DNA of 64,000 bases from Devosia sp. ZB163 (GCF_028613635.1 NZ_JAQRMY010000001.1:105778-169777), one strand, 5' to 3'; positions 9,693-17,656 are shown, counted from the first letter of the stretch. Notes: generated by a model not told the origin, from the letters alone. Numbers and translations: made by a program.

Positions 9693-10745
9693 TCAGCCCT
9701 GTCTGCTGGTGGATTGGCGCACCACCAGCGTGCAGGGCAGCCGGCGGATGCCCCGCACCTTCTCTCCGCCGATCATGTCGATCAGCAGCCGCCCGGCCTC
9801 GTGGCCAAGCGCCGAAAGATTCATGTCGACACTGGTGAGCGGCGGTCGCGCCGCCGTGGTCATCACTTCCCAGTTGTCGAAGCCGACCACCGCCACCTGG
9901 CCCGGCACCGAGATGCCGCGCTCGCGCAGCGCATCGACCACGCCGCGGGCGATCTGGTCGTTGCCGCAGAAGATCCCATCGGGCGGCGCGTCGCCGGCAA
10001 ACAGCAGCTCCGTCGCCTCGCGTCCCCACGCCTCGGACCAGAGGCCCGCCCGGTAGTAGCCCGGATGCTCGGCGAGCCCGGCTTCTGCCAGCGCCGCGTA
10101 GTAGCCGCGCTTGCGCTGCTGCACCGCCTCGAAATGCTCGGGGCCGGTGACATGGGCGATGCGGCTGCAGCCGATGTCGGCGAGGTGCTTGACCGCCAGC
10201 CGTGCCCCGCCATCCTCGTCGGCGAGCAGCGACAGCGCATCGCCGTCATCGGCCTGCGAGTAGACATAGACCACCGGCAGCCCCGGCGGCAGCGGACCGA
10301 CCGGCGGGCGCTTGTCGGCCCGGCGCGCGGTGACCACCAGCCCGTCGATGCGCTTGCCCAGCAGCTGGTCGAGATGCTGCCGCTCCCGCTCCGGATCGTC
10401 GGTGGCATTGCACATGAAGATCGCGATGCCGCGATCGGCGAACTGCTCCTCCAGCGCCTGGAAGATCGGCAGGGTGAAGCGGCCGAACGAGTCGGTGGAG
10501 AGCACCCCCACGGTCATCGAGCGCGTCCGGTGCAGGCTCTGCGCCATGTCGTTAGGCCGGTAGCCGATCTCGCGCGCCACCGCCGTCACCTTGTCGCGCG
10601 TCTCCTGCCGCAGCCGCCCGTTCGAGTTGAGCGCCTTCGACGCCGTGCCGATCGACACGCCGGCGATCCGCGCCACGTCGCGGATGGTCGGGCCGTGACG
10701 GCCGGTGCGGTCGGTGCTGGGGGGAACGGAAGGGGCGTCGCTCAT
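9693..10745 (-). CDS. LacI-family transcriptional regulator
   Basis: This 350-residue regulator has an N-terminal helix-turn-helix (IRDVARIAGVSIGTASKALN) preceded by a short Ser/Pro-rich leader of about 20 residues, then a periplasmic-binding-protein-like ligand domain. It sits inside the sugar operon, 9 bp after the second permease and before GH127. It therefore probably controls the operon and itself. The two GAAAAGCTTTTC palindromes upstream of the binding-protein gene are the obvious candidate operators. The inducer is probably the transported sugar. Confidence 0.92.
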   Translation of the reverse strand: MSDAPSVPPSTDRTGRHGPTIRDVARIAGVSIGTASKALNSNGRLRQETRDKVTAVAREIGYRPNDMAQSLHRTRSMTVGVLSTDSFGRFTLPIFQALEEQFADRGIAIFMCNATDDPERERQHLDQLLGKRIDGLVVTARRADKRPPVGPLPPGLPVVYVYSQADDGDALSLLADEDGGARLAVKHLADIGCSRIAHVTGPEHFEAVQQRKRGYYAALAEAGLAEHPGYYRAGLWSEAWGREATELLFAGDAPPDGIFCGNDQIARGVVDALRERGISVPGQVAVVGFDNWEVMTTAARPPLTSVDMNLSALGHEAGRLLIDMIGGEKVRGIRRLPCTLVVRQSTSRQG

Positions 10746-10754
10746 GCCGGACTG

Positions 10755-11588
10755 TCAGCCTTTCACCGCGCCGGACATGAAGCCGCGCACATAGTACCGC
10801 TGCAGCAGCAGGAACAGGATGATGCACGGCAGCGCCATCACAACCACGCCCGCTTCGGTGGCACCGTAATTGATCACACCCATCGTCTGCTGGCGCAGGT
10901 TGGCGACCGTCACCGGCAGGGGCTGCTTGGTCGGGTCGGTCAACAGGATCAGCGGCGCGAAGAAGTCGTTCCACGCGGCAAGGAAGGCGAACAGGCCCAC
11001 CGTCACCAGACCCGGCGTAACCGATGGCAGCATGATCCGCCAGAGCACCCCGAAACTGTTGCAGCCATCGATCTGCGCCGACTCTTCCAGCTCGCGCGGG
11101 ATCGCCTCGAACGAGATGCGCATCATGTAGGTGGCGAACGGCAGCTGGAACATGGCGATCATCAGCGCCACGCCGACCAGCGAGTTGGAGAGCCCCACCG
11201 CATTGAGCAGCACGTAGAGCGGGATGAGCAGCGTGGCGTACGGCACCATCAGGATCGATAGCGTCAACAGGAACAGCGCGTCCTTGCCCCAAAACTTGAA
11301 CCGGGCGAAGGCATAGCCGCCCAGCGTCGAGACGGCCAGCGTGATGGCGACGGTGAGGATCGAGATCACCGCGCTGTTGGCTGCGACCGTTGGCAGCCCG
11401 GCGCCGAAATCGAACATCGTCTGGTAGTTGCCCCAGCCGAAGCCCTTGCTCTGCGCGGTGCCCGCCTGCGGGCTCACCGAGGCGTAAAAGCTCCAGACCA
11501 GTGGGAACAGGAAGATGATGGCGAGGCCGCCCGTCAGGACATAGTACGGAGTGCGGCCGAGTAGCGGCTCTTGTTTGCCGGCAATCAT
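10755..11588 (-). CDS. Sugar ABC transporter permease, CUT1 family (MalG-like)
   Basis: This 277-residue inner-membrane protein has six predicted helices and the permease EAA-type loop (EESAQIDGCNSFGVLWRIML), which contacts the ATPase. The start at MIAGKQEPLL lies 2 bp after the stop of the other permease, so the two are translationally linked; the longer in-frame extension to 11810 overlaps that gene and is not protein-like. It forms the channel for the sugar delivered by the binding protein encoded upstream. No ATPase gene is in the cluster. Confidence 0.93.
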   Translation of the reverse strand: MIAGKQEPLLGRTPYYVLTGGLAIIFLFPLVWSFYASVSPQAGTAQSKGFGWGNYQTMFDFGAGLPTVAANSAVISILTVAITLAVSTLGGYAFARFKFWGKDALFLLTLSILMVPYATLLIPLYVLLNAVGLSNSLVGVALMIAMFQLPFATYMMRISFEAIPRELEESAQIDGCNSFGVLWRIMLPSVTPGLVTVGLFAFLAAWNDFFAPLILLTDPTKQPLPVTVANLRQQTMGVINYGATEAGVVVMALPCIILFLLLQRYYVRGFMSGAVKG

Positions 11589-11590
11589 GG

Positions 11591-12529
11591 TCAGTCTCGC
11601 TCCGTTCCGCGCAGGAAGCGGAACTGCAAAATGTTGATCAGCACCAGGACGATGAGGACGAGGATCGACAGCGCCGCGGCAGTGCCGAGGTTCTGGCGCT
11701 GGAACGCCTCGCGATAGATGACCTGCACCGCCGTCACCGTGGTGTTGTCCGGCGCGCCCTTGGTCAAGATGAAGAACTGGTCGAAAGCCAGCAGCGAGCC
11801 GGTGACGCAAAGGATGGTCGCCAGCGACAGCGAGGGCCTGAGCAGCGGCAGCGTGATATGGAGAAAGTTCTGCCAGCTGGACGCGCCATCGAGCGCGGCC
11901 GCCTCGTGGACGTCATCGGGAATGCCCTGCAACCCAACCGTCAGCACCAGCATGTAGAAACCGGCGAACTTCCAAACCACGAGGAACGTCGTCGACAGCA
12001 GCGCCGCCAGCGACGTGCCGAGGAAGGCGATCGGATTGTCGATCAGCCCCAGCGCCTCGAGCGGCGGACTGATCGGGCCGATGGCCGGGGAGTAGAAGCC
12101 ATAGGCGAGCAGCGATGCGGCAGCGAGCCCGAGCGACACCGGCAGCAGGAACACCGTGCGCAGGAACGCCGACCAGCGGGTCACCGTCTGCACCAGCAGC
12201 GCCAGCCCCAGCCCCAGCCCGAGCAGCATCACCGTCACCAGCACCGTGTACTGGACGGTGAACCACACCGACGGCCAGAACAGCGGGTTGCGCCAGATCG
12301 ACACGTAGTTCCGCGGAAAATTGATGCCTTCATCGCCGGTGAGCAGGCCGTATTTGCTCAGCGACATCTTCGCCACCAGCACCAGCGGGGTGAGGAAGAA
12401 CACCACGATGAACACCAGCGTGGGGATGGTGTAGGCGAAGCCGGTCAACTGGCGGCGCAGGTTGATGCGGGCGCGCCGGACTGGACGTTCGGCCGGCGTG
12501 GCCTCCGAGATTGACGTCGTCGTCACCAT
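11591..12529 (-). CDS. Sugar ABC transporter permease, CUT1 family (MalF-like)
   Basis: This 312-residue membrane protein has an Arg-rich cytoplasmic N-terminus, about six hydrophobic helices and the EAA-loop EAAALDGASSWQNFLHITLP. It pairs with the permease encoded immediately downstream. A 12-bp hairpin (12549-12580) separates it from the binding-protein gene, which fits reduced expression of the permeases relative to the binding protein. Confidence 0.93.
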   Translation of the reverse strand: MVTTTSISEATPAERPVRRARINLRRQLTGFAYTIPTLVFIVVFFLTPLVLVAKMSLSKYGLLTGDEGINFPRNYVSIWRNPLFWPSVWFTVQYTVLVTVMLLGLGLGLALLVQTVTRWSAFLRTVFLLPVSLGLAAASLLAYGFYSPAIGPISPPLEALGLIDNPIAFLGTSLAALLSTTFLVVWKFAGFYMLVLTVGLQGIPDDVHEAAALDGASSWQNFLHITLPLLRPSLSLATILCVTGSLLAFDQFFILTKGAPDNTTVTAVQVIYREAFQRQNLGTAAALSILVLIVLVLINILQFRFLRGTERD

Positions 12530-12548
12530 GTATCCTCACCTTGAGATA

Positions 12549-12580
12549 TCGGCCCGGTTCCGGCGTGAGAACCGGGCCGA
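12549..12580 (-). terminator. Intercistronic hairpin between binding-protein and permease genes
   Basis: TCGGCCCGGTTC and GAACCGGGCCGA form a perfect 12-bp stem with an 8-base loop. No U-run follows, so it is more likely a partial terminator or mRNA-stabilising hairpin that keeps the binding-protein mRNA abundant, as in maltose-type operons. Confidence 0.7.
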
Positions 12581-12593
12581 CAGGCACTGCAGC

Positions 12594-13856
12594 TTACTCG
12601 CTCAGCGATTCGGTCATTGCCTGGTTGTTGCTCTCGAGGTTCGCTCCATCGCCGAACACCGCGTCACGGAACAGCACGATCCACGGCCCCTGCGGGTCGT
12701 TGAAGGTGGCGCCGAAGTTCTTGCCGAGCGGCGTCTGGCCCTTGGCGCCGATGGTGTTGAACAGCTTCACGCGCGGATCGGTGATGTACTTGTTGTCGGC
12801 GAGATCGGTGCGCGTCAGCACGTTGCCGTTCTTGGCCACGACCTCGACCTGCGCCTCTTCGCTCTGCACCCAGGCGATGAAGTTCCACGCCGCGTCGGCC
12901 TTCGTGCTGTCGCGCGAGATGCCGATATCGTCGCCGCCGACAAAGGTCGACTGGCCGCCCTTGAGGCCGGCGATCGGCGCTACGCCGATGTCGGCATCCT
13001 CGAGCCCGCTGCCGACGAGCGCCGAAATCTGCGTGGCCGGCATCGGCTGCACGCCGATGACACCCTTGGGGAAGAAGGCGGTCCAGGTCGGACCGGCCTC
13101 GTCCTTGCTCTCCGGCATCATCATGGTGCCGTCGGCAACGAGGTCACGGAAGACCTTGTAGATCTGCTGCCATTCCTCGCTGGCGAGGTGCGACTCGGTG
13201 CCTTCCGGATTCATCACCGTCTCACCGTCGGCCCAGGCGATCGGGAACCAGGTGAAGGCGTTGCAGCCGCCGCAATTGCCGCCGAAATAGGTGCCATGGA
13301 CGTCGCCGCCGAGCTTGGCGACGGCGCGGGCCTGGTCGGCGAATTCCTGCAGGGTCGTCGGCCCCTTCTCGGGATCGAGGCCGGCCTCTCTGTAGAGCTT
13401 CTTGTTCCACATCCACACCGACAGGTCGGCGATGAACGGCATGCCGTACTTCTTGCCGTCCCAGGTGCCGACATTGATGCCGGCAGGCGCGACCTTGTCG
13501 ATGTTGGGCATGGCGTCGATGCGGGCGGTCAAGTCCTGGAACAGGCCGGCCGAGGTCCAGTTCGGCATGAACACCACATCTGCCGAGAACAGGTCCGGCA
13601 GGCCGTTGGCGGCTGCCGCGGCGCCGATCTTGGTCTGGTAGTCGTCGGTCACGACATAGGTGGCGGTGACCTGGTTCTTGTGCGAGGCGTTATAGGCCTG
13701 CACCAGCTGGTCCACCCGAACCTGCGTCGCAGCGCGGGTCCACAGCGTCAGCTGGGTGCCGTCATCGACGCCGAGCGGATCAGCGGCGAGCGCCGTCCCC
13801 GGCGCAGTCAGCAGCAGCGCGGCAAGCGCCGTCTGCCAAAGTCTTGGCATTCTCAT
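12594..13856 (-). CDS. Sugar ABC transporter substrate-binding protein (CUT1 family)
   Basis: This 420-residue periplasmic protein has a clear signal peptide (MRMPRLWQTALAALLL, with cleavage after TALA-A). An extracellular solute-binding domain follows, with motifs such as LTLWTRAATQVRV and GVIGVQPMPATQ. It delivers sugar to the two permeases encoded downstream. A local CGGC pair (GGNCGGCNAF) could form a disulfide. The start at 13856 is supported by GGGAGGGAA just upstream and by the signal peptide; the extension to 13946 is rejected. It is the first gene of the operon and is preceded by two palindromes. Confidence 0.93.
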   Translation of the reverse strand: MRMPRLWQTALAALLLTAPGTALAADPLGVDDGTQLTLWTRAATQVRVDQLVQAYNASHKNQVTATYVVTDDYQTKIGAAAAANGLPDLFSADVVFMPNWTSAGLFQDLTARIDAMPNIDKVAPAGINVGTWDGKKYGMPFIADLSVWMWNKKLYREAGLDPEKGPTTLQEFADQARAVAKLGGDVHGTYFGGNCGGCNAFTWFPIAWADGETVMNPEGTESHLASEEWQQIYKVFRDLVADGTMMMPESKDEAGPTWTAFFPKGVIGVQPMPATQISALVGSGLEDADIGVAPIAGLKGGQSTFVGGDDIGISRDSTKADAAWNFIAWVQSEEAQVEVVAKNGNVLTRTDLADNKYITDPRVKLFNTIGAKGQTPLGKNFGATFNDPQGPWIVLFRDAVFGDGANLESNNQAMTESLSE

Positions 13857-13983
13857 CAGGTTCCCTCCCATTTGCCGATGCCATCCTCCGGCCCTGCCAA
13901 GCAGGTTCCTCCCGGGAAACGGCGACGAAAAACCCCTCGCTGCCATCCACCACCCGCATTTCGTTGCCGGGTTGGCCGATCAG

Positions 13984-13995
13984 GAAAAGCTTTTC
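13984..13995. promoter_or_regulatory. Candidate LacI-type operator, proximal copy
   Basis: GAAAAGCTTTTC is a perfect palindrome with a central GC, as in many LacI-family operators. It lies 128 bp from the binding-protein start codon. Its identical partner begins 57 bp away, about 5.4 helical turns. Binding by the LacI-type protein of the same operon is inferred from position only. Confidence 0.55.
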
Positions 13996-14040
13996 TCGCC
14001 TGTTTCGTGCCATGTTTCCCAAAGGGGTGCAAGAGGCAGG

Positions 14041-14052
14041 GAAAAGCTTTTC
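14041..14052. promoter_or_regulatory. Candidate LacI-type operator, distal copy
   Basis: This is a second perfect GAAAAGCTTTTC. Both copies are preceded by AGG or AGGG on the plus strand. Two identical sites in one intergenic region are hard to explain by chance in DNA this rich in GC. Confidence 0.55.
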
Positions 14053-14196
14053 GCGGACAGCCCGCGAAGCCTTCGGGTAACTGTTCCAGCCTCCCCATCC
14101 CAGCGTACGACCCGTGGCAGCCCGCCCCCACAGCACGGCATGGCTACGCCGTCGTGCCCATTGCCGCCCGCGCACCGCGGCCCCGATCAGGTGACC

Positions 14197-15093
14197 CTAG
14201 AGCAGCCCGCCATCCAGCGCCTTGAGCTCGGCCACCCAGTCGGTGACATTGGCCACCCCCTGCTCGGCCGGAAGGAAGCCCTCGGCCAGTTCCGCGAGGC
14301 GCAGGGCCGAGGAATAGAGCATCACCAGCCGGCGATCGACCGGGACGCGCGTCAGTTCCTCGTAGCGCTCGATGATCCTCAGCGTCAGGTCGGCCGAAAT
14401 CCAGTTGCTGTAGCTGAGGTCGCGGTGGCGCGAGCCGAAGCCGGAATCGGCGAAGTCGAACACCCCGTTCAACAGGCCCGTCTTGTGGTCGAAGGCCATG
14501 TTCCAGCCATGGCCGTCGAAATAGCCGTAGACGAGTTCGCGCCCCTCAATGGTGAGCTTGCGATATTCGGCCATGGTGCGCTTGAGGAAGGTCTTGTAGC
14601 CGCGCGGCAGCTTCGGCTCCGCCCCGGCGACGATCGCCTCGGGCGCCATCCACGGGTCGACGCCCACGGCGCCCACCTGCCGCATGCGGGCGAGCGGCAA
14701 AGCGTGCAGCTCGGCATAGAGCTGCGCCATGCGCATCGCGATCGCATTGCGACGCCCCTCCTCGAGCTCGAGATACTGGGCCCGTTCCAGCGAGGCCCCG
14801 TCGATCTTCAGGTGCTGGGTGAACGGCACTGGCCCTTCATGCAGCAGCATGTGCGGCAGCGGCATGGTGATTCGAGGCTTGAGGTAGCCGAGCAGGGCCA
14901 CCTCGCGCCTCAGCCGCGTCAGGGCCTCGTCATGACGCGCGAACTTGAAGATCCAGCCGTCGCATTCGAGCGCGACACTATCCCAACCCTCTGCAAGGGT
15001 TGTGAAAGTCCCGCCCGCGAACTGCGGCAACGTCCCGATGACGTGCGCACGATAGCGCGCGATCTCCGCCGCCGGCACACCCTCCATCCTCAC
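14197..15093 (-). CDS. APH/choline-kinase-like phosphotransferase family protein
   Basis: This 298-residue protein has the fold signature of aminoglycoside-phosphotransferase-like kinases: an N-lobe lysine region (DGWIFKFARHDEA), a degenerate catalytic loop YFDGHGWNMAFD that keeps the catalytic Asp and the metal-binding Asn, and a DFADSGFG segment in place of DFG. The usual HGD is altered to YFD. The substrate is unknown; small-molecule kinases, not necessarily resistance enzymes, dominate this family. A small hairpin, GTCCCCTGGACAGGGGGAC, lies just before the start. ATGs at 15093 and 15087 are both possible. Confidence 0.75.
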   Translation of the reverse strand: MRMEGVPAAEIARYRAHVIGTLPQFAGGTFTTLAEGWDSVALECDGWIFKFARHDEALTRLRREVALLGYLKPRITMPLPHMLLHEGPVPFTQHLKIDGASLERAQYLELEEGRRNAIAMRMAQLYAELHALPLARMRQVGAVGVDPWMAPEAIVAGAEPKLPRGYKTFLKRTMAEYRKLTIEGRELVYGYFDGHGWNMAFDHKTGLLNGVFDFADSGFGSRHRDLSYSNWISADLTLRIIERYEELTRVPVDRRLVMLYSSALRLAELAEGFLPAEQGVANVTDWVAELKALDGGLL

Positions 15094-15143
15094 GTCCCCC
15101 TGTCCAGGGGACGGAATCTAGATCAGCGGCAGGGAAAGTCCAA

Positions 15144-15305
15144 TCAGGCTGGATGAAGTTCGCGCGGCACCTGGCGGGTTCGCTTGGACTGGGTCTTGAC
15201 CGCGGCCTTGGTCTTTTCCGGGGCGCGGCGATGCTGTGGCATCCTCACACCCAGGGCGTCGGCGACGGTCTTTTCTAGCAGGCGATCGAGTTCAACCTTT
15301 TGCAT
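15144..15305 (-). CDS. Small basic hypothetical protein (53 aa)
   Basis: The ATG at 15305 (MQKVELDRLLEKTVADALGV at the N-terminus) opens a 53-codon frame with a Lys/Arg-rich second half. It ends 50 bp before the phosphotransferase-like gene on the same strand. GGAGAG lies 9 bases before the start, and the N-terminal half looks helical. No family is recognised. It could be a genuine small protein translated with the downstream gene, but no homology was checked. Confidence 0.45.
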   Translation of the reverse strand: MQKVELDRLLEKTVADALGVRMPQHRRAPEKTKAAVKTQSKRTRQVPRELHPA

Positions 15306-15735
15306 GACGGCGTCTCTCCGTTCGCACGCGAAGTTGGTCTCCGCGCTTTGTGGCGGGAAAACGCCTGAACGTGACCGGGGTTGCCGGGCTGCCGTTCAGT
15401 TTCGGATGACGCCCCGCCGAGGACGTCACCGTCTTCCCTGTGCCATAAATATTACACAGGAAAACGAACTCATTGAGTGAAATAAACGTGATCGAATGCG
15501 TACCAAATACAGTAGCCAGCGTGCGAAACCGTACGAACTTAAGTAGTTCTCGTGCGAAATCGCACGAACTCTTGTAGTTCATTTCAACCACGGCAACGGA
15601 GCGGTCCGTCACGGCGCCGCACCGGAGCGCCGGACGGCGGCAACCATCGGTTAAGTGGATCACGCGACAATGGGTGCGCCGGAAGCGTCACCGGGTACCT
15701 TTGATCACTCATTCCGCCTGGCGGAGGGCGCCCCC
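15306..15735. other. Gene-poor, relatively AT-rich intergenic region with tandem dyad repeats
   Basis: About 430 bp contain no convincing gene; a 123-codon minus-strand frame crosses it but has no ribosome-binding site or recognisable motif. The middle part (about 15,440-15,600) is clearly lower in GC than its surroundings and carries the repeats at 15520-15581. Confidence 0.55.
15520..15581. repeat. Two 31-bp tandem repeats with internal dyads
   Basis: Unit 1 (15520-15550) and unit 2 (15551-15581) agree at 25 of 31 positions. Each contains the dyad CGTGCG-aaay-CGyACG followed by GAACT-nnnnn-AGTTC. A more degenerate third unit may start at 15487 (CGTGATCGAATGCGTAC). Because the dyad symmetry is kept where bases differ, protein binding or RNA structure is more likely than simple duplication. 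Confidence 0.7.
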
Positions 15736-15903
15736 ATGCGAGCCATCGGTCTTGCAGCGATCCTGCTCAGTTCGCTGTTCTTCCTGTTTCCCTGGTACCG
15801 GGAATGGGTTCCCGTCATCGACATGACGAACAACGACACCCGCCTCGTCGCCGGCCTGCTGCTCGCTGTCGGCGCGCTGACCCTCGCCGTCCACCGTCGC
15901 TAG
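15736..15903 (+). CDS. Small membrane protein, two predicted helices (55 aa)
   Basis: From the ATG at 15736 (MRAIGLAAILLSSLFFLFPW) the protein has a first hydrophobic helix, a short polar loop (REWVPVIDMTNNDTR) and a second helix (LVAGLLLAVGALTLAV), ending in HRR. GGAGG lies 8 bases before the start; the longer frame to 15655 is not favoured. The family is not recognised. It is convergent with the Pro/Ala-rich membrane protein at 15913. Confidence 0.6.
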   Translation: MRAIGLAAILLSSLFFLFPWYREWVPVIDMTNNDTRLVAGLLLAVGALTLAVHRR

Positions 15904-15912
15904 GACGCCGGT

Positions 15913-16473
15913 TCAGTCCTTGTCCGGCTGCTTTGCCGGCACGGGCTCGATGCGCGCATTGGCGAAGGCGTCAGCGAACATCTCCTCGACGCTCTTGCGC
16001 GTCGCCGGCTTGACCGGCTGCGGCGCGACGGCCTCGATCCGCTTCGGCTCGGCCGGTCCGGGTTTGGCCTCGACGGGCGCAATGGGCGCGGCCTTCGCGG
16101 GTTCCGCTGCTTGCCCGGCAGCGGTGGCGGCCGGCGCCGCGTCAGGCGCCCGCGCGGGCCTCGAAACCGGCTTCGGCTCGAAAGGCCTGGGCGCCGGATC
16201 GTTGGCGGGCTTGCCGACCAGCTCACGGGTTGCCGGCTTGGGCGCCGCCACCGGAGCGGCGGGCTGGCGTTCCCGCGCCGCAGGCATCGGCAGTTCGCGT
16301 CGCCGCAGCGGCGCGGCGCGCGCGGTCTCCGCCGCCCGCAGGGCCCGTGCCTTCTTCATCCTGCCCTTGAGGCGCAGCCCTTCGAGCGTCGCATACCCGA
16401 TGAACAGCAGCAGGCTCAGCGCCACGCCGAGCCCCAGCCCCACCAGCAGCCACACCATTGCATCGGGGCCCAT
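15913..16473 (-). CDS. Hypothetical protein with N-terminal membrane anchor and Pro/Ala-rich tail
   Basis: This 186-residue protein has one N-terminal transmembrane helix (WLLVGLGLGVALSLLLFIGY), a short basic stretch (RLKGRMKKARALR) and then a long low-complexity Ala/Pro/Lys region up to a short conserved-looking end (KSVEEMFADAFANARIEPV). It is probably anchored in the inner membrane with the tail in the cytoplasm, since positive residues follow the helix. No family is recognised. It diverges from the GntR-type regulator. Confidence 0.55.
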   Translation of the reverse strand: MGPDAMVWLLVGLGLGVALSLLLFIGYATLEGLRLKGRMKKARALRAAETARAAPLRRRELPMPAARERQPAAPVAAPKPATRELVGKPANDPAPRPFEPKPVSRPARAPDAAPAATAAGQAAEPAKAAPIAPVEAKPGPAEPKRIEAVAPQPVKPATRKSVEEMFADAFANARIEPVPAKQPDKD

Positions 16474-16545
16474 GCCGCCCGGCCTCCCAGTCGATTCAAT
16501 GCCTTGGACATAGGCGTGATGCTATGCCCGCGCAACGGACATGCT

Positions 16546-17319
16546 ATGACGGAAAAAACGCCGAAAGAAGCATCCATGCAGCATGTTCGCGTGCGCCCCC
16601 TTTTGCCCGACGTCGTCCGTGCCGAACTGCGCCGCCTGATCATCGGCGGCGAATTCCCGCCCGGCTCGCGCCTGCCCAACGAGGATGCGCTGTGCACGCG
16701 CTTCTCGGTGAGCCGCATCACCCTGCGCGAGGCCGTGCGCGGCCTCATCGAGGACGGTTACGTCACCCGCCGCCAGGGCTCGGGCACCTACGTCAATGAG
16801 GGGCCGGCGCTGCGCAACTCGCTCGATACCAACTTCAGCTACACCGACTACCTCGAGAGCATCGGGGTCAAGGCGAGCCGTGAGGTCCTCGACGTGTGCC
16901 GCACCCCCGCGTCCGACACCGTGGCGCTCGAACTCGGCCTGCCGCTGGGGTCGGAAGTCGTCGTCGTGCGCCGCGTCCGCAGCGCCGATGGCAAGCCCGC
17001 CATCTATTCGGTCGACAGCCTCCCCGTCGACCTCGCCGATGCCGAGCGTGACGCCGACCGCTTCACCGGCTCCATCTACCGCCTGCTCTCCGAGCGCGGC
17101 CACGATATCGATCACGCCCGCGCCGTGGTCCTGCCGGTCATCGCCGACAGCGAGCTCGCCACCATCCTCCAAGTGCCCGAGGGCACGCCGCTGCAGCATC
17201 TGAAGCAGATCGACCACGACACGGCCAACCGCCCTGTGATGCATTCGCTCGAATGGCACGTCCCCTCGGTCATCGAGCTCCGCGTCTACCGCCGCGGCCC
17301 CGGCCGCGTGCAGAACTGA
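16546..17319 (+). CDS. GntR-family regulator with UTRA ligand domain (HutC/PhnF type)
   Basis: An N-terminal winged helix (VVRAELRRLIIGGEFPPGSR, then SVSRITLREAVRGL and RRQGSGTYV) is followed by a UTRA effector domain of about 150 residues. Proteins of this kind are repressors released by small metabolites. The longest sensible start is the ATG at 16546 (257 aa); an ATG at 16576 (MQHVRVRPLLPD, 247 aa) fits the family start equally well. It has no obvious operon partner, so the target is unknown. A REP-like palindrome follows. Confidence 0.9.
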   Translation: MTEKTPKEASMQHVRVRPLLPDVVRAELRRLIIGGEFPPGSRLPNEDALCTRFSVSRITLREAVRGLIEDGYVTRRQGSGTYVNEGPALRNSLDTNFSYTDYLESIGVKASREVLDVCRTPASDTVALELGLPLGSEVVVVRRVRSADGKPAIYSVDSLPVDLADAERDADRFTGSIYRLLSERGHDIDHARAVVLPVIADSELATILQVPEGTPLQHLKQIDHDTANRPVMHSLEWHVPSVIELRVYRRGPGRVQN

Positions 17320-17333
17320 ACACCGGCCGTTCG

Positions 17334-17376
17334 CCTCCCTCCCCCTTGAGGGGAGGGACCGAGGGAGGGGGTGGCG
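17334..17376. repeat. REP-like GC-rich palindrome (copy 3)
   Basis: CCCTCCCC-cttga-GGGGAGGG (17337-17357) is followed by ACCGAGGGAGGGGGTGGCGC. This is the same architecture as the copies at 3662, 7681 and 50098, again directly after a gene end. Confidence 0.65.
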
Positions 17377-17385
17377 CAGGCGGCA

Positions 17386-17556
17386 CTAGCCCGACAGCTT
17401 GCTCCGCAGTTCGTCCAGCTCGAGGATGCAGCGCTCGATCTCGGATTTCAGCGAGCGTTTCTCCGCCGGGGTCAGCGCCGGGCGCGGCCGCCCCACGATT
17501 TCGCCCAGGGTCGCGATCTCGCGCTTCAGTTTGGCAATCTCGCTTGTCGCTAGCAT
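17386..17556 (-). CDS. Small helical/coiled-coil hypothetical protein (56 aa)
   Basis: The ATG at 17556 opens a 56-codon frame: MLATSEIAKLKREIATLGEI, a Pro-containing hinge (GRPRPALTPAEK), then SLKSEIERCILELDELRSKL. The heptad-like charge pattern suggests two short helices forming a hairpin or coiled coil. GGAGA lies 7 bases before the start. It is convergent with the GntR regulator. The family is not recognised, but composition and ribosome-binding site support a real gene. Confidence 0.6.
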   Translation of the reverse strand: MLATSEIAKLKREIATLGEIVGRPRPALTPAEKRSLKSEIERCILELDELRSKLSG

Positions 17557-17656
17557 CGGGCATCTCCGGTCATCCGGCCTTGTCGCCCGATCCGGCCCGC
17601 CGCCGCAAGCGCCTTCCGGCGCTCACGCGATCTCTGACGTCCTGGAGGCGACCCAA

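Larger units (their letters stand above)
13857..14196. other. Intergenic regulatory region upstream of the sugar operon
   Basis: This 340-bp stretch between the binding-protein start and the end of the phosphotransferase-like gene holds no convincing gene. It contains two identical 12-bp palindromes and must hold the promoter of the sugar operon. Several reading frames cross it but lack protein-like composition. Confidence 0.6.

Noticed and set aside
15292-15663. A 123-codon minus-strand frame through the tandem-repeat region
   Set aside because: It has no ribosome-binding site, overlaps the start of the better-supported 53-aa ORF, and runs through dyad repeats that explain the sequence better.
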